Notes under the pieces: generated by a model
The model's database searches: none
Told to the model about the DNA's origin: nothing
Seen by the model: the letters and a program-made list of their open reading frames with translations, nothing else
In this document: one piece after another, positions 1 through 9,001 of the stretch
How positions within the stretch are numbered: the stretch's first letter is position 1
How the letters are laid out: each line of letters starts with the position of its first letter
Program-made: the position numbers and the translations under genes
Origin: a virus
DNA: 44,615 nucleotides
IMG/VR virus record: IMGVR_UViG_3300000956_000015
Coordinates: 1-44,615 of that record
Reading direction: 5' to 3' (one strand)

Positions 1-713
1 ACCGCCTGCGAAAGCACGGCAGCAGGCGCCCCCAGGTTCGCCACCTCCATCACTGCCTGCGACATTGAAATGGTGGTGCCGGTGTTCGAAACATAAGGCG
101 CGGTGTCACCGTTAGTGCCAATCGACAGGAAGTCGACATCCATCGTGCCGCCCGAGTCGCCGTTACCTACCCCGACCCAACCGGCGGCGCTGATCGCGCT
201 GTCGGTGGTGGTGAAAGTCCAAGCGCTCGGTTCCTCTTCGGTCTCTTTCCAGACCTTCGCGGAGAGGGTTGTGCCGTTGACGCGGAAGCGCACGTAGTAC
301 CAGGTGTTGACGCTGTAGGCATACGTCGCTGTGGTGAGGTTGGTGCTGACCCCTGCCACGAACTTGTGCAGGGTCAGCGTTGTACCTGATCCCATGATGA
401 AGCTGTAGGCGGATTCGCTCGCCGCCGCCCCGGACCCGCGCAGCTGTAGGCGAATCTGATCCGTGTTGCTGCTGGAGGTCCTGACCCGCGCCAGGATTTC
501 CGAGTTGGCGCGGTTGGCATCGCCATCCACCGCGTCCCACGACAGCAGACGCCGCGCTGTGGCGGTCGAGGTTTTGCGCAGGACTTTGCCGCCATCCGTG
601 TTGGCCACGGTGGTGGCCAACCAGGTGACGTTGCTGGTGACCCAGCGCGCCGTCCAGTCCGAGGGTTGCGCGGCAGCGGTGTAGCTGCCGAAGTTGGTGT
701 TGTATGTGGTCAT
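1..713 (-). CDS. Tail fibre/appendage protein, lectin-like, cut by window edge
   Basis: The frame starts at ATG 713 (AAGGGG about 8 nt upstream) and stays open to base 1, so 237 codons are visible and the C-terminus is missing. The visible part is rich in Ser, Thr, Gly and short beta-strand patterns. A segment near residue 145 (NTWYYVRFRVNG) closely matches NTWYYIEMRV in the upstream neighbour, a pattern typical of concanavalin/laminin-G-like jelly-roll domains. It is the last visible gene of the tail operon, 12 bp after the preceding stop. Role in host surface binding is inferred from position and fold pattern. If base 1 is joined to base 44615 the frame ends after nine more codons, giving about 245 residues. 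Confidence 0.7.
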   Translation of the reverse strand, partial: MTTYNTNFGSYTAAAQPSDWTARWVTSNVTWLATTVANTDGGKVLRKTSTATARRLLSWDAVDGDANRANSEILARVRTSSSNTDQIRLQLRGSGAAASESAYSFIMGSGTTLTLHKFVAGVSTNLTTATYAYSVNTWYYVRFRVNGTTLSAKVWKETEEEPSAWTFTTTDSAISAAGWVGVGNGDSGGTMDVDFLSIGTNGDTAPYVSNTGTTISMSQAVMEVANLGAPAAVLSQA

Positions 714-725
714 GGACGGCGCCCC

Positions 726-1823
726 TTACAGGTCGGCCGAAACGCGCACACCGAACTCGGCGGCGTTGAACCCGGCCTGCGACCAATCCGCCGACGTGTT
801 GGGGTCTACCAACCAGCCTTTAAGCAAGTACCGCCAGGACGTTGACAGGGCGTTGTACGAGGTAAAGTCCTCCGTCGAGCTGGACCGGCAGAACAGGTCC
901 ATACCTCGGAACCCCGAGTCGTTTTTGCTGGCGTAAGCGCTCAACTGCACGGCCTTGATCGCCCCGGAGCCCGACACGTCCTGGAAGCCGTAGGAATCCT
1001 TGGTCAACGCGGTGGCCGAGGACACGTAGTCCGAGGTGTTCGGTGTGGTTTCGTCGACCAAGGTGTTGTGCGTGCTGCCCGTGCTGCAGGTCATCGCGGT
1101 GTAAGTGCCATCCGCGTTTGGGTAGTAGGGCTTGACGGAAATGTCCCCCAGAAAGCCCCCTGATTCAGCGGAGCCGCTGCTGCCGGTGCGCAGATAGAGA
1201 TCATCAAAGTAGCGGCTGTACGAAGAGACCGTACCGAAGCTCAGCGGTTGCAGGGAACTGACCGTGTTCGCCGTTTGGGCTTGGGTGTTGATCCCGGTCA
1301 GGTTGATGTCGACAACCCCGTTGACCCGCACTTCAATCTGTCCGGCGCTACTGTCAATGAAGACGCGCATTTCGATGTAGTACCAAGTGTTCTGAGTGAA
1401 CACGGCTGTCCCATTGCCAAGGTCGGTGGCGCTGGAGGCCCCGCCGGCATACGCGCTCCCGCGCCCCACATGCAGTTTGCCGTCACTGAGAATGGACAAA
1501 AAAACTTGCCCCCCAGTACCGGAACCGTAGGCATTGATTGACGACAGGGCCAGGATCGAGTGCCCAGCGGTCCCGGATACCGTCGTGTCCGCTGGAATGC
1601 CGGTGCAATAGTAGCCAAAGCCCAAGCAGATGTTCCGGCTGGGCGTTACCCCTTTGAGGGCGTATGTCGCACTGGCGGGCGAAATTTTCAACGCCTTGCC
1701 AGAGTTGCGGTACACGGTGGAGTCAATGCTGACGTTGCTAGCAGAAACAGCGTCCCACTTCGCCCCAATGTCAGCGGTGGCGTAGTGGTCAAACCCGTCG
1801 AGAAACGGAACTCCCCAAGTCAT
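726..1823 (-). CDS. Tail appendage protein with concanavalin-like domain
   Basis: A 365-residue protein starting at ATG 1823 with AAGGAG about 9 nt upstream. The first about 220 residues look like a jelly-roll lectin-type domain: an N-terminal GFDHYA motif common in phage appendage proteins, then NTWYYIEMRV near residue 148 and a conserved YFDDLYLR near residue 205. The C-terminal third is a second, unassigned beta-rich part. It lies 1 bp after the long repeat-bearing fibre gene and 12 bp before a related appendage gene, so it belongs to the distal tail cluster. Adhesion to the host surface is inferred; no enzymatic motif was seen. Confidence 0.7.
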   Translation of the reverse strand: MTWGVPFLDGFDHYATADIGAKWDAVSASNVSIDSTVYRNSGKALKISPASATYALKGVTPSRNICLGFGYYCTGIPADTTVSGTAGHSILALSSINAYGSGTGGQVFLSILSDGKLHVGRGSAYAGGASSATDLGNGTAVFTQNTWYYIEMRVFIDSSAGQIEVRVNGVVDINLTGINTQAQTANTVSSLQPLSFGTVSSYSRYFDDLYLRTGSSGSAESGGFLGDISVKPYYPNADGTYTAMTCSTGSTHNTLVDETTPNTSDYVSSATALTKDSYGFQDVSGSGAIKAVQLSAYASKNDSGFRGMDLFCRSSSTEDFTSYNALSTSWRYLLKGWLVDPNTSADWSQAGFNAAEFGVRVSADL

Positions 1824-1824
1824 G

Positions 1825-4149
1825 TCAGCGTACTCCTTTCAAGGTGAGGCCGAGCGTTGCCAAAGTGGCGTCCGGCGTGGCAGGGCCGACCAGTTTGAGC
1901 ACGTCGCCGGCGGCGAAACTCACGGGCGAGGCGGCGATAAAGGTGGCCGAGGTGGCCCCGGCGGCGAAGCGCAGGGTGCCCACCGAGCTGCCGTTTTTCT
2001 GGATGTCGAAGTCGGTCTGCGCGGTGGCGGCAGTGGTGGCGACCCCATACGACCCGGCGAAAGCGGCGGCGAAGGTCACCGCCACCGGAATCGGCAGGTG
2101 GATCAGCACCAAGCTCGCGGTGGTCACGCCGTTCCAGGTGCAGTTGACGGCAAAGGGCTCGTCGACAAACTCCAGCGCCGTGGCACCGCTGTTGACCCGC
2201 ACTTTCTTGAGCGCCTGCCCCGAGTAGCTGGTGGGTACGTCACTCAGGCCAGTAAACGCCGTCGCGCCCGGGGTGACCGTGACGAATTCCAAGGCGGTGC
2301 CGGCCGAGTTGACCTTGACCGTCTTGCTCGCGGCGCCGGTGTAGTTCGCCGGCACGTCGCTCAACCCGGTAAAGGCGGTGGCCCCCGTGGTGTCAGTGAC
2401 GAATTCCAAGGCGGTGCCGCCGGCATTGACCCGCACCTTCTTCAGGGCCGCGCCGGTGTAGTTCGCCGGCACATCGCTCAGCCCGGTAAAGGCGGTGACT
2501 GGAGCTGCGACAGTGACGAACTCCAGGCCTGAGGCATCGGCCTTGACCTTGACGGTCTTGCTGCCTTGGCCGGTGTAACTGGTGGGCGCGTCCGTGAGCC
2601 CAATGAAACTGGTCGGCGTGGCCATCGTGGAAAACTCGACGCCGCTCTCGTCGCCCTTGACCGTCACCACCTTGTAGGCCGAGCCGGCGTAGCTGTCTGG
2701 CGTGTCGGTGAGGCCGAGCAGGGTGGTGGTGTCAAGGGCGGCGAACTCCAGCGCGGTCATCGCCGCGTTGACCCGGACGAACTTCAGCGCGCTGCTGGTG
2801 TAGGCAGACGGGGTGTCGGGCAGCTCCAGGAAGTTCTGCGGCCCGGTGCCGGCGGCGAACTCGACAGCGGTGCCGGCAGCGTTGACGCGCAGCACCATCA
2901 GGGCGCTGGCCGCGTAGCTGTCAGGCGTGTCGGTCAAGGCGAGTAGGGTTGATGGGGCCGCTGCTGCTGAAAACTCCAGCCCGCTCTCATCCCCCTTGAC
3001 CGACACAACGCGGTAGGCCTGACCGGCATAACTCGCCGGGGTGTCGGTCAGGGCCAGATAGGTAGACACCGGGTCGCCAAACACCAGTGCGGTTTCGCCG
3101 ACGTTGACGATCGGCACCTTGCCGGCCTGCCCGGTGTAGCTCGCCGGGGCGTCGGTCAGGCCCGTAAATACGGTGGGAGCGGCGGCGGCCGAGAACTCCA
3201 GACCGGTTTCGCCGGCATTGACCTTGACCACCTTGTTGGCCTGGCCGGAATAGCTGGCCGGCGCATCGCTCAAGCCAGTGAAGGCCGAGGCACCACCGCC
3301 TCCCCCTGTGCCCGACGCGATCGACACCACGTTAGTGCCGTCGCAGAACAGCGCGCCATTGGTGCCGCTGGCCAGCGCCACGCCGGTGCCGGCAGCGGTC
3401 TTCACCGTCACCGCGAAGGCGCCGGCGGTGTCGTTATCGATGAAGTACACCTTGGCCTTCGCCGGCACGATCAGGTTGCGCGCGGCGGTCGGGGTGCCAG
3501 TCAGGCGGATCACCCCTTGCTCCATGGCCTCGGCGGTGGTCAGCGTCACGTCGGCGGTGGTGATGGCCTTGCTCAGCAGGGCGCTGAAAGCCTTTTCTGT
3601 GGCCTCGATGCGCTTGTCCGGGCTGGCGTAGGTGATGCCAGAATAGCTGCTGCTGAGCAGGTCCAGCAGATCCTGGTAGCCCGGGGCGTAGGTGGCCAGC
3701 TTGGTCACGGTGGTGAAGGCGGTGCCGGACCAGACGATCGAGTACAGGGCAGCGGCGCTGCTGGTGTCGCGGTACGGAATGCCGTCGACGCCCATGCGCA
3801 CGTAGTAGGTGCCGGCCGCCGCGCCGCTGAAGGGAATCACCGTGGTGGTGCCCTTGTAGGCCATCTGCGCGGAGGACGCGTTCCAATAGAAGCCGGGTTG
3901 CAGGGTCAGGTTGGTGCCTGACGTGCTGCTGGCGAACGAGGTCTCGCCGATCAGGGCCACGGCGGTCGGGCCGAACATCGCCTTGCCGATGTTGAACAGG
4001 TTGGTCGGGCTGCCGGCCGAACTCTGCAGGGTGTCGACCGTGCCCTGCATGGTGTTGATCGAGGATTCCAGCGTCTCGATGTTGGCGTTGTGCTTGGCGA
4101 TATAGGCGACTTCGCCGGAGGTCGCAAGGCGCTGCAGGGTAATGGACAT
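1825..4149 (-). CDS. Tail fibre protein with ten tandem repeats
   Basis: A 774-residue fibre protein starting at ATG 4149 (GAGG upstream). Residues 1 to about 285 form a conserved tail-attachment part with an early predicted coiled stretch (NIETLESSINTMQGTVDTLQ). After a glycine run come ten tandem repeats of about 37-39 residues built on the pattern F/L-x-GL-S/T-D-x-P-x-x-Y-x-x-x-A-x-K-x-V-x-V-N and ending in ALEF, like the phage tail-repeat family found in trimeric fibres. The last about 105 residues form a different beta-rich tip, probably the receptor-binding head. It sits between the tail hub genes and two appendage genes. Fibre identity is well supported; the receptor is unknown. Confidence 0.85.
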   Translation of the reverse strand: MSITLQRLATSGEVAYIAKHNANIETLESSINTMQGTVDTLQSSAGSPTNLFNIGKAMFGPTAVALIGETSFASSTSGTNLTLQPGFYWNASSAQMAYKGTTTVIPFSGAAAGTYYVRMGVDGIPYRDTSSAAALYSIVWSGTAFTTVTKLATYAPGYQDLLDLLSSSYSGITYASPDKRIEATEKAFSALLSKAITTADVTLTTAEAMEQGVIRLTGTPTAARNLIVPAKAKVYFIDNDTAGAFAVTVKTAAGTGVALASGTNGALFCDGTNVVSIASGTGGGGGASAFTGLSDAPASYSGQANKVVKVNAGETGLEFSAAAAPTVFTGLTDAPASYTGQAGKVPIVNVGETALVFGDPVSTYLALTDTPASYAGQAYRVVSVKGDESGLEFSAAAAPSTLLALTDTPDSYAASALMVLRVNAAGTAVEFAAGTGPQNFLELPDTPSAYTSSALKFVRVNAAMTALEFAALDTTTLLGLTDTPDSYAGSAYKVVTVKGDESGVEFSTMATPTSFIGLTDAPTSYTGQGSKTVKVKADASGLEFVTVAAPVTAFTGLSDVPANYTGAALKKVRVNAGGTALEFVTDTTGATAFTGLSDVPANYTGAASKTVKVNSAGTALEFVTVTPGATAFTGLSDVPTSYSGQALKKVRVNSGATALEFVDEPFAVNCTWNGVTTASLVLIHLPIPVAVTFAAAFAGSYGVATTAATAQTDFDIQKNGSSVGTLRFAAGATSATFIAASPVSFAAGDVLKLVGPATPDATLATLGLTLKGVR
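2155..3290 (-). repeat. Ten tandem fibre repeats of about 111-117 bp
   Basis: Ten in-frame repeats inside the tail fibre gene. Neighbouring units differ by substitutions but keep the cores GL-S/T-D-x-P and ALEF. The last three units, closest to the gene 3' end, are most alike (each has the block FTGLSDVP), which suggests recent duplication or gene conversion. Such arrays usually extend a fibre shaft and can change copy number by recombination. Confidence 0.85.
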
Positions 4150-4151
4150 GC

Positions 4152-4664
4152 TTACCTCAACTCGATCAAAGTGCCGTCGCGGAAAATGCCGGTGGCGCCA
4201 TACGGCACCACGCCATAGCCACCAAAGATGGCCAGCTCGTCATAGGTCAGGGCTCGCGCCACCAGACCGACCTCGACCGCCGGGCCGAGGTCGTAGGGGA
4301 TCGGGCCGAAGCTCGGGTCGGGGATATGCACCGGCACGCGGGTGTAGGTGCCGGGACGGCGCTTGGACAGGCCGGTGACTTCCCACCTGCCAGACTCCGA
4401 ACGACGCAGGCGCACGGCGGTGCCGGCGTCGGAATAGATCAGGTCGCGGCTGTTGGCGGCGATCGGCACGTTGCGCAGCGGCGCGACCACTTCATCGCCG
4501 GTGTTGCTGTCGATGTTCTTCACCCCGACGTCGACGTCACAGCCGTAGGTCAGGGCCAGGCCGTCTGTGACCAGCAGGGTCGGGCGGGTCAGGATGGTGC
4601 CGTCGATCTCGCGCTTGGCTTGGTCGAGTTCGGCCCGGATCAGGTACGTCAGTACGCCAGTCAT
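4152..4664 (-). CDS. Tail-tip protein, unassigned
   Basis: A 170-residue protein with ATG overlapping the stop of the upstream hub gene (ATGA at 4664-4661), so translation is coupled. The central part carries a charged segment and PFGPIPYDLGP-like beta pattern; the C-terminus reads YDELAIFGGYGVVPYGATG, a glycine/tyrosine-rich stretch. I do not recognise the family. Its place directly after the hub-like gene and before the fibre gene suggests a small tail-tip or fibre-attachment protein, but this is inference from position only. Confidence 0.55.
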   Translation of the reverse strand: MTGVLTYLIRAELDQAKREIDGTILTRPTLLVTDGLALTYGCDVDVGVKNIDSNTGDEVVAPLRNVPIAANSRDLIYSDAGTAVRLRRSESGRWEVTGLSKRRPGTYTRVPVHIPDPSFGPIPYDLGPAVEVGLVARALTYDELAIFGGYGVVPYGATGIFRDGTLIELR

Positions 4665-6127
4665 ACCCGGAACCCCTTGATCGAGAGCGTGGCCGGGGCG
4701 CCCCGGGTCAGGTCACGGGAAAAGCCGGTGATGTACAGACGGGAGTTGTCGGGCAGTTGCAGGATGTCGCCGGGTTCCAGGGCCGGGATGTCGACGATGT
4801 CGACGTTCCAGCTGATCGCCGACAGCGAGCGGTAGAGCAGTTCACGCACCGCGATCTGCTGGGCGTGGCCTTCGTTCATCACCAGGTCGGAATCCAGCGA
4901 CTCTTCGAGGCGCATCCACTCCGGGGTGCTGTCGTTGTAGGCCTCGGTGGTGTTGGTTTCGTGGACGTAGTCGTAGGGCTCGCCCCAAATCTCGTAGACC
5001 CCGGTGCCCAGGCTCATGATGATCAGGAAGAACGCCGTCTGCCCGATCATCTCGATCAGCCGGCCTTCCGGGATGGTGGCGACGATGGCCACGCCGTCAG
5101 GGATGGTGGCGGCGTACAGCATCGCCGCCAGCGAGGCGGTGGCCAGCGTCGGCACCCACACCATGGTGGTCACGGTGATCTGGCCGCTGAATTCACTCTT
5201 CTGCTCGTAGTCCTCGTCGCCGACCGGCAGCAAACCGTCATTGACCGAGGCGGTGATCTTCATCCAGGTGTTGTCGGCACGCTGGCGGCGATCTTCCGAC
5301 CAGTACAGCTCACGTTCCTGCTTGAGCTTAAAGAAGCCGGCGGTGATCGATTCGCGGGCCAGCACCTGCGGCTGCTGCAGGCTCTTACTCAGGTTAGGGT
5401 CGAGCCACTTGAGGATCACGCTGGTGACCGGCAGGTTGTTGCGCGAGCCGGTGACTTTCATGGTCTGCTCGGGGGTCATGACCAGGTCCGGGGCGCGCAC
5501 GATGTCGCGTGAGATCGGCTTGAACTTGCCCAGCGCATCGACCCGTGGATCGAGGCCGGCGACCATCAGCAGTTCACTGAGCATGTCCCACGCCGGCAGG
5601 TCGGCCAGTTGGGTATCGCCGTGCACGGTGCTGATGCCGAAGGTCAGGCTGCCCCGGATTTCCGAGGTGGTCAGGCCGATGGCCAGCAGCACGTCGCGGG
5701 CAATGATGCCCAGCTCGCTGCCGGTGGGGTAGATGTTGCCCACCCACTTGGTCGAGCGCCACAGCGGGTTGGAGTCGCGGCTGCGCACGGTCAGGCCCAG
5801 CGCGCGTTCGCCGCGTTCTTCGCGGTAGTCCGACAGGTCCTCGATCTGCCCGTTGAACAAGGGCATGCCATCCAGCTTGACCTGGATCAGGTCGCCGATC
5901 ACCGGCTGCCCCGGGGCATAGAGTTCGTTGTAGAACGCCAGGCCCACGGTCAGGCTGTTCTCGGTCTGGTTGATGTTGTCAGCGTAGGGGCTCAGGTCCT
6001 GGTACGCGGTCGCGGTGCCGGCGATCAGTTGTGCCCACGAGGTCGTGGCCGCCTTGAAATGCAGCAGCTGGACGTTGCGCGCAACGTCCGCACTCGGGTA
6101 GCGGGTAAATGCGAAGTCCGTCTGCAT
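4661..6127 (-). CDS. Tail hub/baseplate-like protein
   Basis: A 488-residue protein starting at ATG 6127, overlapping the upstream stop by one base. The first about 250 residues resemble the hub family that forms the ring at the tail tip (T4 gp27-like): a segment with PGQPVIGDLIQVKLDG and FNGQIEDLSDYREE near residues 70-95, followed by beta-strand and helix alternation. The C-terminal part ends in LEPGDILQLPDNSRLYI and FSRDLTRGAPATLSIKG, also typical of hub proteins. It lies downstream of the tape measure, where hub genes sit in long-tailed phages. The assignment is from pattern and gene order; no catalytic motif was seen. Confidence 0.6.
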   Translation of the reverse strand: MQTDFAFTRYPSADVARNVQLLHFKAATTSWAQLIAGTATAYQDLSPYADNINQTENSLTVGLAFYNELYAPGQPVIGDLIQVKLDGMPLFNGQIEDLSDYREERGERALGLTVRSRDSNPLWRSTKWVGNIYPTGSELGIIARDVLLAIGLTTSEIRGSLTFGISTVHGDTQLADLPAWDMLSELLMVAGLDPRVDALGKFKPISRDIVRAPDLVMTPEQTMKVTGSRNNLPVTSVILKWLDPNLSKSLQQPQVLARESITAGFFKLKQERELYWSEDRRQRADNTWMKITASVNDGLLPVGDEDYEQKSEFSGQITVTTMVWVPTLATASLAAMLYAATIPDGVAIVATIPEGRLIEMIGQTAFFLIIMSLGTGVYEIWGEPYDYVHETNTTEAYNDSTPEWMRLEESLDSDLVMNEGHAQQIAVRELLYRSLSAISWNVDIVDIPALEPGDILQLPDNSRLYITGFSRDLTRGAPATLSIKGFRV

Positions 6128-7269
6128 TAAGGCACCGAGGTTTCACTGGAGATTGAATTTGCGCCAGCAAGCGTGCCGACAAGTTGGACGTACACGGCTC
6201 CGTTGTTTTCGCTAGCTTTCCTGCTAGGGCTCACGGTTGCCGCTGAATCATCTCCTACAGTGTAGGTCAGCTCCTGACCGACGATCCCTTCGGCCACGCC
6301 GCCATACACCCGATTGAACACCGGCACGGTCTTGCCTTTCTGCGGGTAGCGCAGGGGAATCGGCGGGGTCATGCCGACCGGCAGGGGAATTGGGTAGAAG
6401 CCCTTGACCAGGGTGGTGCAGTCGCCATCGGGCAGGGTGTCGGGGGTGTTGTAGCAGAACAGCACCCGGCGCATGAACGGGTCCCAGCTGAACGCGGTGT
6501 CGGCCCAGGTGAAGCCGCCACTGACCAGCCCGGTGTGCAGCACGCCCACCACTTCGCCGGTCTCATAGTTGAAGGCGGTGAGGTTGCCGGTGGTTTCCAC
6601 GGCATACGCCATCGGCGGCTCGGCAATAAAGATGAACTCGATGTTGCCCGCCATGTTGATGGTGCGCAGCCAGTCACCAGTCGAGAGCCGGCAGATCGAG
6701 AGCTGCGAGGCGTAGTTAATGGTGCGCAGGCGGGTGATCACCACGTCTGCGCCTTGGTCGACGGCAATGGCGCCGGTCCCGGGAAAGGCCCCGGCGCTGC
6801 CCGCGTTGGCGCCAAAGGTCGAGAGCGGCACCGGGTGATTGCTCATCGACCAGTCAACCGGGTTGAACTTGATCAGGTAGTCGGCGTACAGGCTGGTGCC
6901 CCAAATCGACCCGTCCGGTGCGGAAAACATGAAGCTGATGGTGTAGGCCGTGATGTTCTGGCGCATGCCCTTGAACGCTCCGGTGCGCCCATTCCACACG
7001 AAGGTCTGGATGCTCCAGCTCGGCCATTCGTCCTGGCGCATCGCGCACACCAGGTGGATCTCGAACTCGCCGGCGTAGACGGGGTCCTTGACCGTGAACA
7101 GCCCCCGGAAGAAGTCGATGTACATCGTATAGATGCGGTAGGTGTCGACCGGGCTGAAGTAGAAGTAAGCGATGCCCCCACCCGGTGGGTAGACCGCCAC
7201 GCGGGGCACGTCCCGGGGGGTCAGTGGGTACACCGCAACGTCAGACTCGAAAACCTGTTTGATCGGCAT
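6127..7269 (-). CDS. Tail-tip protein with possible propeller-type repeats
   Basis: A 380-residue protein. The start is taken at ATG 7269, which overlaps the upstream stop as TGATG; the open frame extends further upstream but that part is basic, shadow-like sequence. The body has repeated strand motifs such as DGSIWGTSLYADYLIKFNP, GNLTAFNYETGEVVGV and TAFSWDPFMRRVLFCYN, which read like blades of a beta-propeller. The last about 60 residues (VGQELTYTVGDDSAATV onward) look like an immunoglobulin-like end domain. It is translationally coupled to its neighbours. I cannot name the family; it is probably part of the tail tip. Confidence 0.55.
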   Translation of the reverse strand: MPIKQVFESDVAVYPLTPRDVPRVAVYPPGGGIAYFYFSPVDTYRIYTMYIDFFRGLFTVKDPVYAGEFEIHLVCAMRQDEWPSWSIQTFVWNGRTGAFKGMRQNITAYTISFMFSAPDGSIWGTSLYADYLIKFNPVDWSMSNHPVPLSTFGANAGSAGAFPGTGAIAVDQGADVVITRLRTINYASQLSICRLSTGDWLRTINMAGNIEFIFIAEPPMAYAVETTGNLTAFNYETGEVVGVLHTGLVSGGFTWADTAFSWDPFMRRVLFCYNTPDTLPDGDCTTLVKGFYPIPLPVGMTPPIPLRYPQKGKTVPVFNRVYGGVAEGIVGQELTYTVGDDSAATVSPSRKASENNGAVYVQLVGTLAGANSISSETSVP

Positions 7270-8228
7270 CAGAGCAGCACCCCTGCGGTCAAGTTGAAGT
7301 TCAGGCCAACACTGCCGATCGGCAGCGCCACCCGGGTGATTGCGTAGCCGTTCGCGTCGGTGGTCGACTGGGCGATCTGCACCATGCCCGGCGTGGTGCT
7401 GGACCAATCCACCAGCACCCCGGCACAGGGTTCGCTGCTGGCACCGAGCAAGCGGGTGCGGTACTCGACCGAACCGCCTTGGCCGACGACACCCAGCGCC
7501 ACCGGCGCCGACAGGGTCGCGGGCACGGGCTCGTCGGAGTAGATGCTGATGGTGTCGTGGACCTGCGGGCTGACCTCGTGGCGCACCACTAACCAGACCC
7601 CGAGCGCCGGCGAGTAGACCGGTGGAAACGCGGCGTCGAAGCCGAATTTGCGCTGCCAGCCGATGATTTCCCGGTTGATGTGGTCGTACAGCACCGCCGA
7701 ATCCATCGCCGAGACGAACACGGTGCCAGCCCCCGGGCCGGGGCTGTAGCTGGTGCCGATGCCCCCGTAATTCATGGTCGGCAGCGTGGCTTCAATGGCG
7801 CCGGTGCCGGTCTCGCTGTGCAGGCGGCTGCGCAACGCGCCGAACAGCACCCGATCCGCCAAGAAATAAGCACCGTTGGTCAAGGGGCCGGGGTCGGCGA
7901 TTTCGGCCCCTTCCGGGTACAGGGTCACCGGGTGCACCGAACGCACCACTGAGGACACAAGGCCGCCTGACCCTCGGGCAATCCCGGTGTTCTGCGTGTC
8001 GTGGCAGTAGACGTCGTAGGCCGACAACGACGGGTTGCGCACCCCGGTAAAACCATCGAGCTGCACCAGCGTGCCGCTGTTCAGCGTGTCGCCGCTGGGC
8101 TTCTTGATAAGGGTCACGGCCGCCATGGCCATCAGCGAGTCAAACCACATCGGCTTGTGAAAGCAGCGCGCGTAGTTGCCGTCGATGTCCTTCATCGGGT
8201 ACGGCCCGGCCAGCAGACGCAGGGCCAT
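7269..8228 (-). CDS. Tail-tip protein with C-terminal Ig-like domain
   Basis: A 319-residue protein starting at ATG 8228 and overlapping the next gene by one base. The first about 235 residues are beta-rich and unassigned (MNYGGIGTSYSPGPGAG near residue 150). The last about 85 residues have the pattern of a bacterial Ig-like domain: LGVVGQGGSVEYRTRLLG, VDWSSTTPGMVQI, then TTDANGYAITRVALP. The same 'later-part-of-strand then TDANGYA' pattern occurs in the 73-residue gene at 8780-9001 (TDAQGVALARYNPG). Ig-like domains are common on phage tails and often bind cell-surface sugars weakly. A structural role is inferred from the fold pattern and operon position. Confidence 0.55.
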   Translation of the reverse strand: MALRLLAGPYPMKDIDGNYARCFHKPMWFDSLMAMAAVTLIKKPSGDTLNSGTLVQLDGFTGVRNPSLSAYDVYCHDTQNTGIARGSGGLVSSVVRSVHPVTLYPEGAEIADPGPLTNGAYFLADRVLFGALRSRLHSETGTGAIEATLPTMNYGGIGTSYSPGPGAGTVFVSAMDSAVLYDHINREIIGWQRKFGFDAAFPPVYSPALGVWLVVRHEVSPQVHDTISIYSDEPVPATLSAPVALGVVGQGGSVEYRTRLLGASSEPCAGVLVDWSSTTPGMVQIAQSTTDANGYAITRVALPIGSVGLNFNLTAGVLL

Positions 8229-8229
8229 C

Positions 8230-8772
8230 TCAGGCCACCCTGCCGACGATGCGCAGCTTGAGCGTCACCGGGTATTCCACCAGGTCGGTGCCAACCGACT
8301 GCGGCGACATGGTCATCGGTGCGCCGCCGACCTCGATGCCGGTGATGATCACGCTGAACTTCAGGCTGGTGACGTAGGAGGGGTGCCATTCGATGAAGCC
8401 CACCGCCGGGTCGGGCGGGTTCTGCCAGAACGCCTGCAGCGCCTTGAGCATGTCCAGCGGCATCGACAGGCCGGCACTGGGAATCCAGCGTTCCTCCGGC
8501 GCGACGTCGCGCAGGTTGCCGGGCCACAGGGTGTTGGCCGTCGACGACAGGGTCTGCTGCGAGGTCCAGATCGGCGCGATCACCGCGTCCTCGGCCATGT
8601 TGGTCCACTCGTGCGGCGCTAGGGTGTACTCCAGCGAGCCCAGCGTCGGGTGGATCATCCGCCCCTTTCCGGTGCCGGGCGCTGCCGCCGCGATCACGGA
8701 GAGGGTCACGCTTTCCACCACGGGGCTGGCGTCGAGGATGGTGAAGTTGGTCGTTGCAGTCAGTAGAGTCAT
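8230..8772 (-). CDS. Tail protein, unassigned (distal-tail position)
   Basis: A 180-residue protein. ATG 8772 is chosen over the upstream ATG 8823 because the preceding gene still codes there and the 17 extra residues look random. The sequence is a mix of beta strands with a central helix (MPLDMLKALQAFWQNPP). It contains SLEYTLAPHEWTNMAEDAVI and ends in strands VEYPVTLKLRIVGR. It follows the tape measure and a small Ig-like gene, the usual place of distal-tail or tail-tip proteins. I do not recognise a family, so the role rests on position only. Confidence 0.55.
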   Translation of the reverse strand: MTLLTATTNFTILDASPVVESVTLSVIAAAAPGTGKGRMIHPTLGSLEYTLAPHEWTNMAEDAVIAPIWTSQQTLSSTANTLWPGNLRDVAPEERWIPSAGLSMPLDMLKALQAFWQNPPDPAVGFIEWHPSYVTSLKFSVIITGIEVGGAPMTMSPQSVGTDLVEYPVTLKLRIVGRVA

Positions 8773-8779
8773 GGTCGCC

Positions 8780-9001
8780 TCACGGAACGTAATGGACGGA
8801 GACGGTCGGCGTGTCGCCGGCACTGCCAGGGTTGTAGCGGGCCAGTGCCACGCCTTGGGCGTCAGTGACCTCGCTGATCAAGGTCAGGGTGCCGGGGCCG
8901 GACAGGGTCCACTGCACCGCCCGGTAGGGCGGGCCGGTGAACACCAGCAGGCAGTGGCCGTCCACGGGCACCTGGGTGCCGGTCAGGGCGCGCAGAGTCA
9001 T
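8780..9001 (-). CDS. Small single-domain Ig-like tail protein
   Basis: A 73-residue protein whose ATG overlaps the tape-measure stop (ATGA, 9001-8998). It is one small beta-sandwich-like domain: LLVFTGPPYRAVQWTLSGPG, then TLISEVTDAQGVALARYNPG and a final strand VSVHYVP. This resembles the Ig-like (Big-type) pattern at the end of the 319-residue protein two genes downstream. A stand-alone Ig domain straight after the tape measure is unusual; it may decorate the tail tip or act as a small adaptor. Coding is supported by coupling on the 5' side and a 7-bp spacing to the next gene. Confidence 0.6.
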   Translation of the reverse strand: MTLRALTGTQVPVDGHCLLVFTGPPYRAVQWTLSGPGTLTLISEVTDAQGVALARYNPGSAGDTPTVSVHYVP

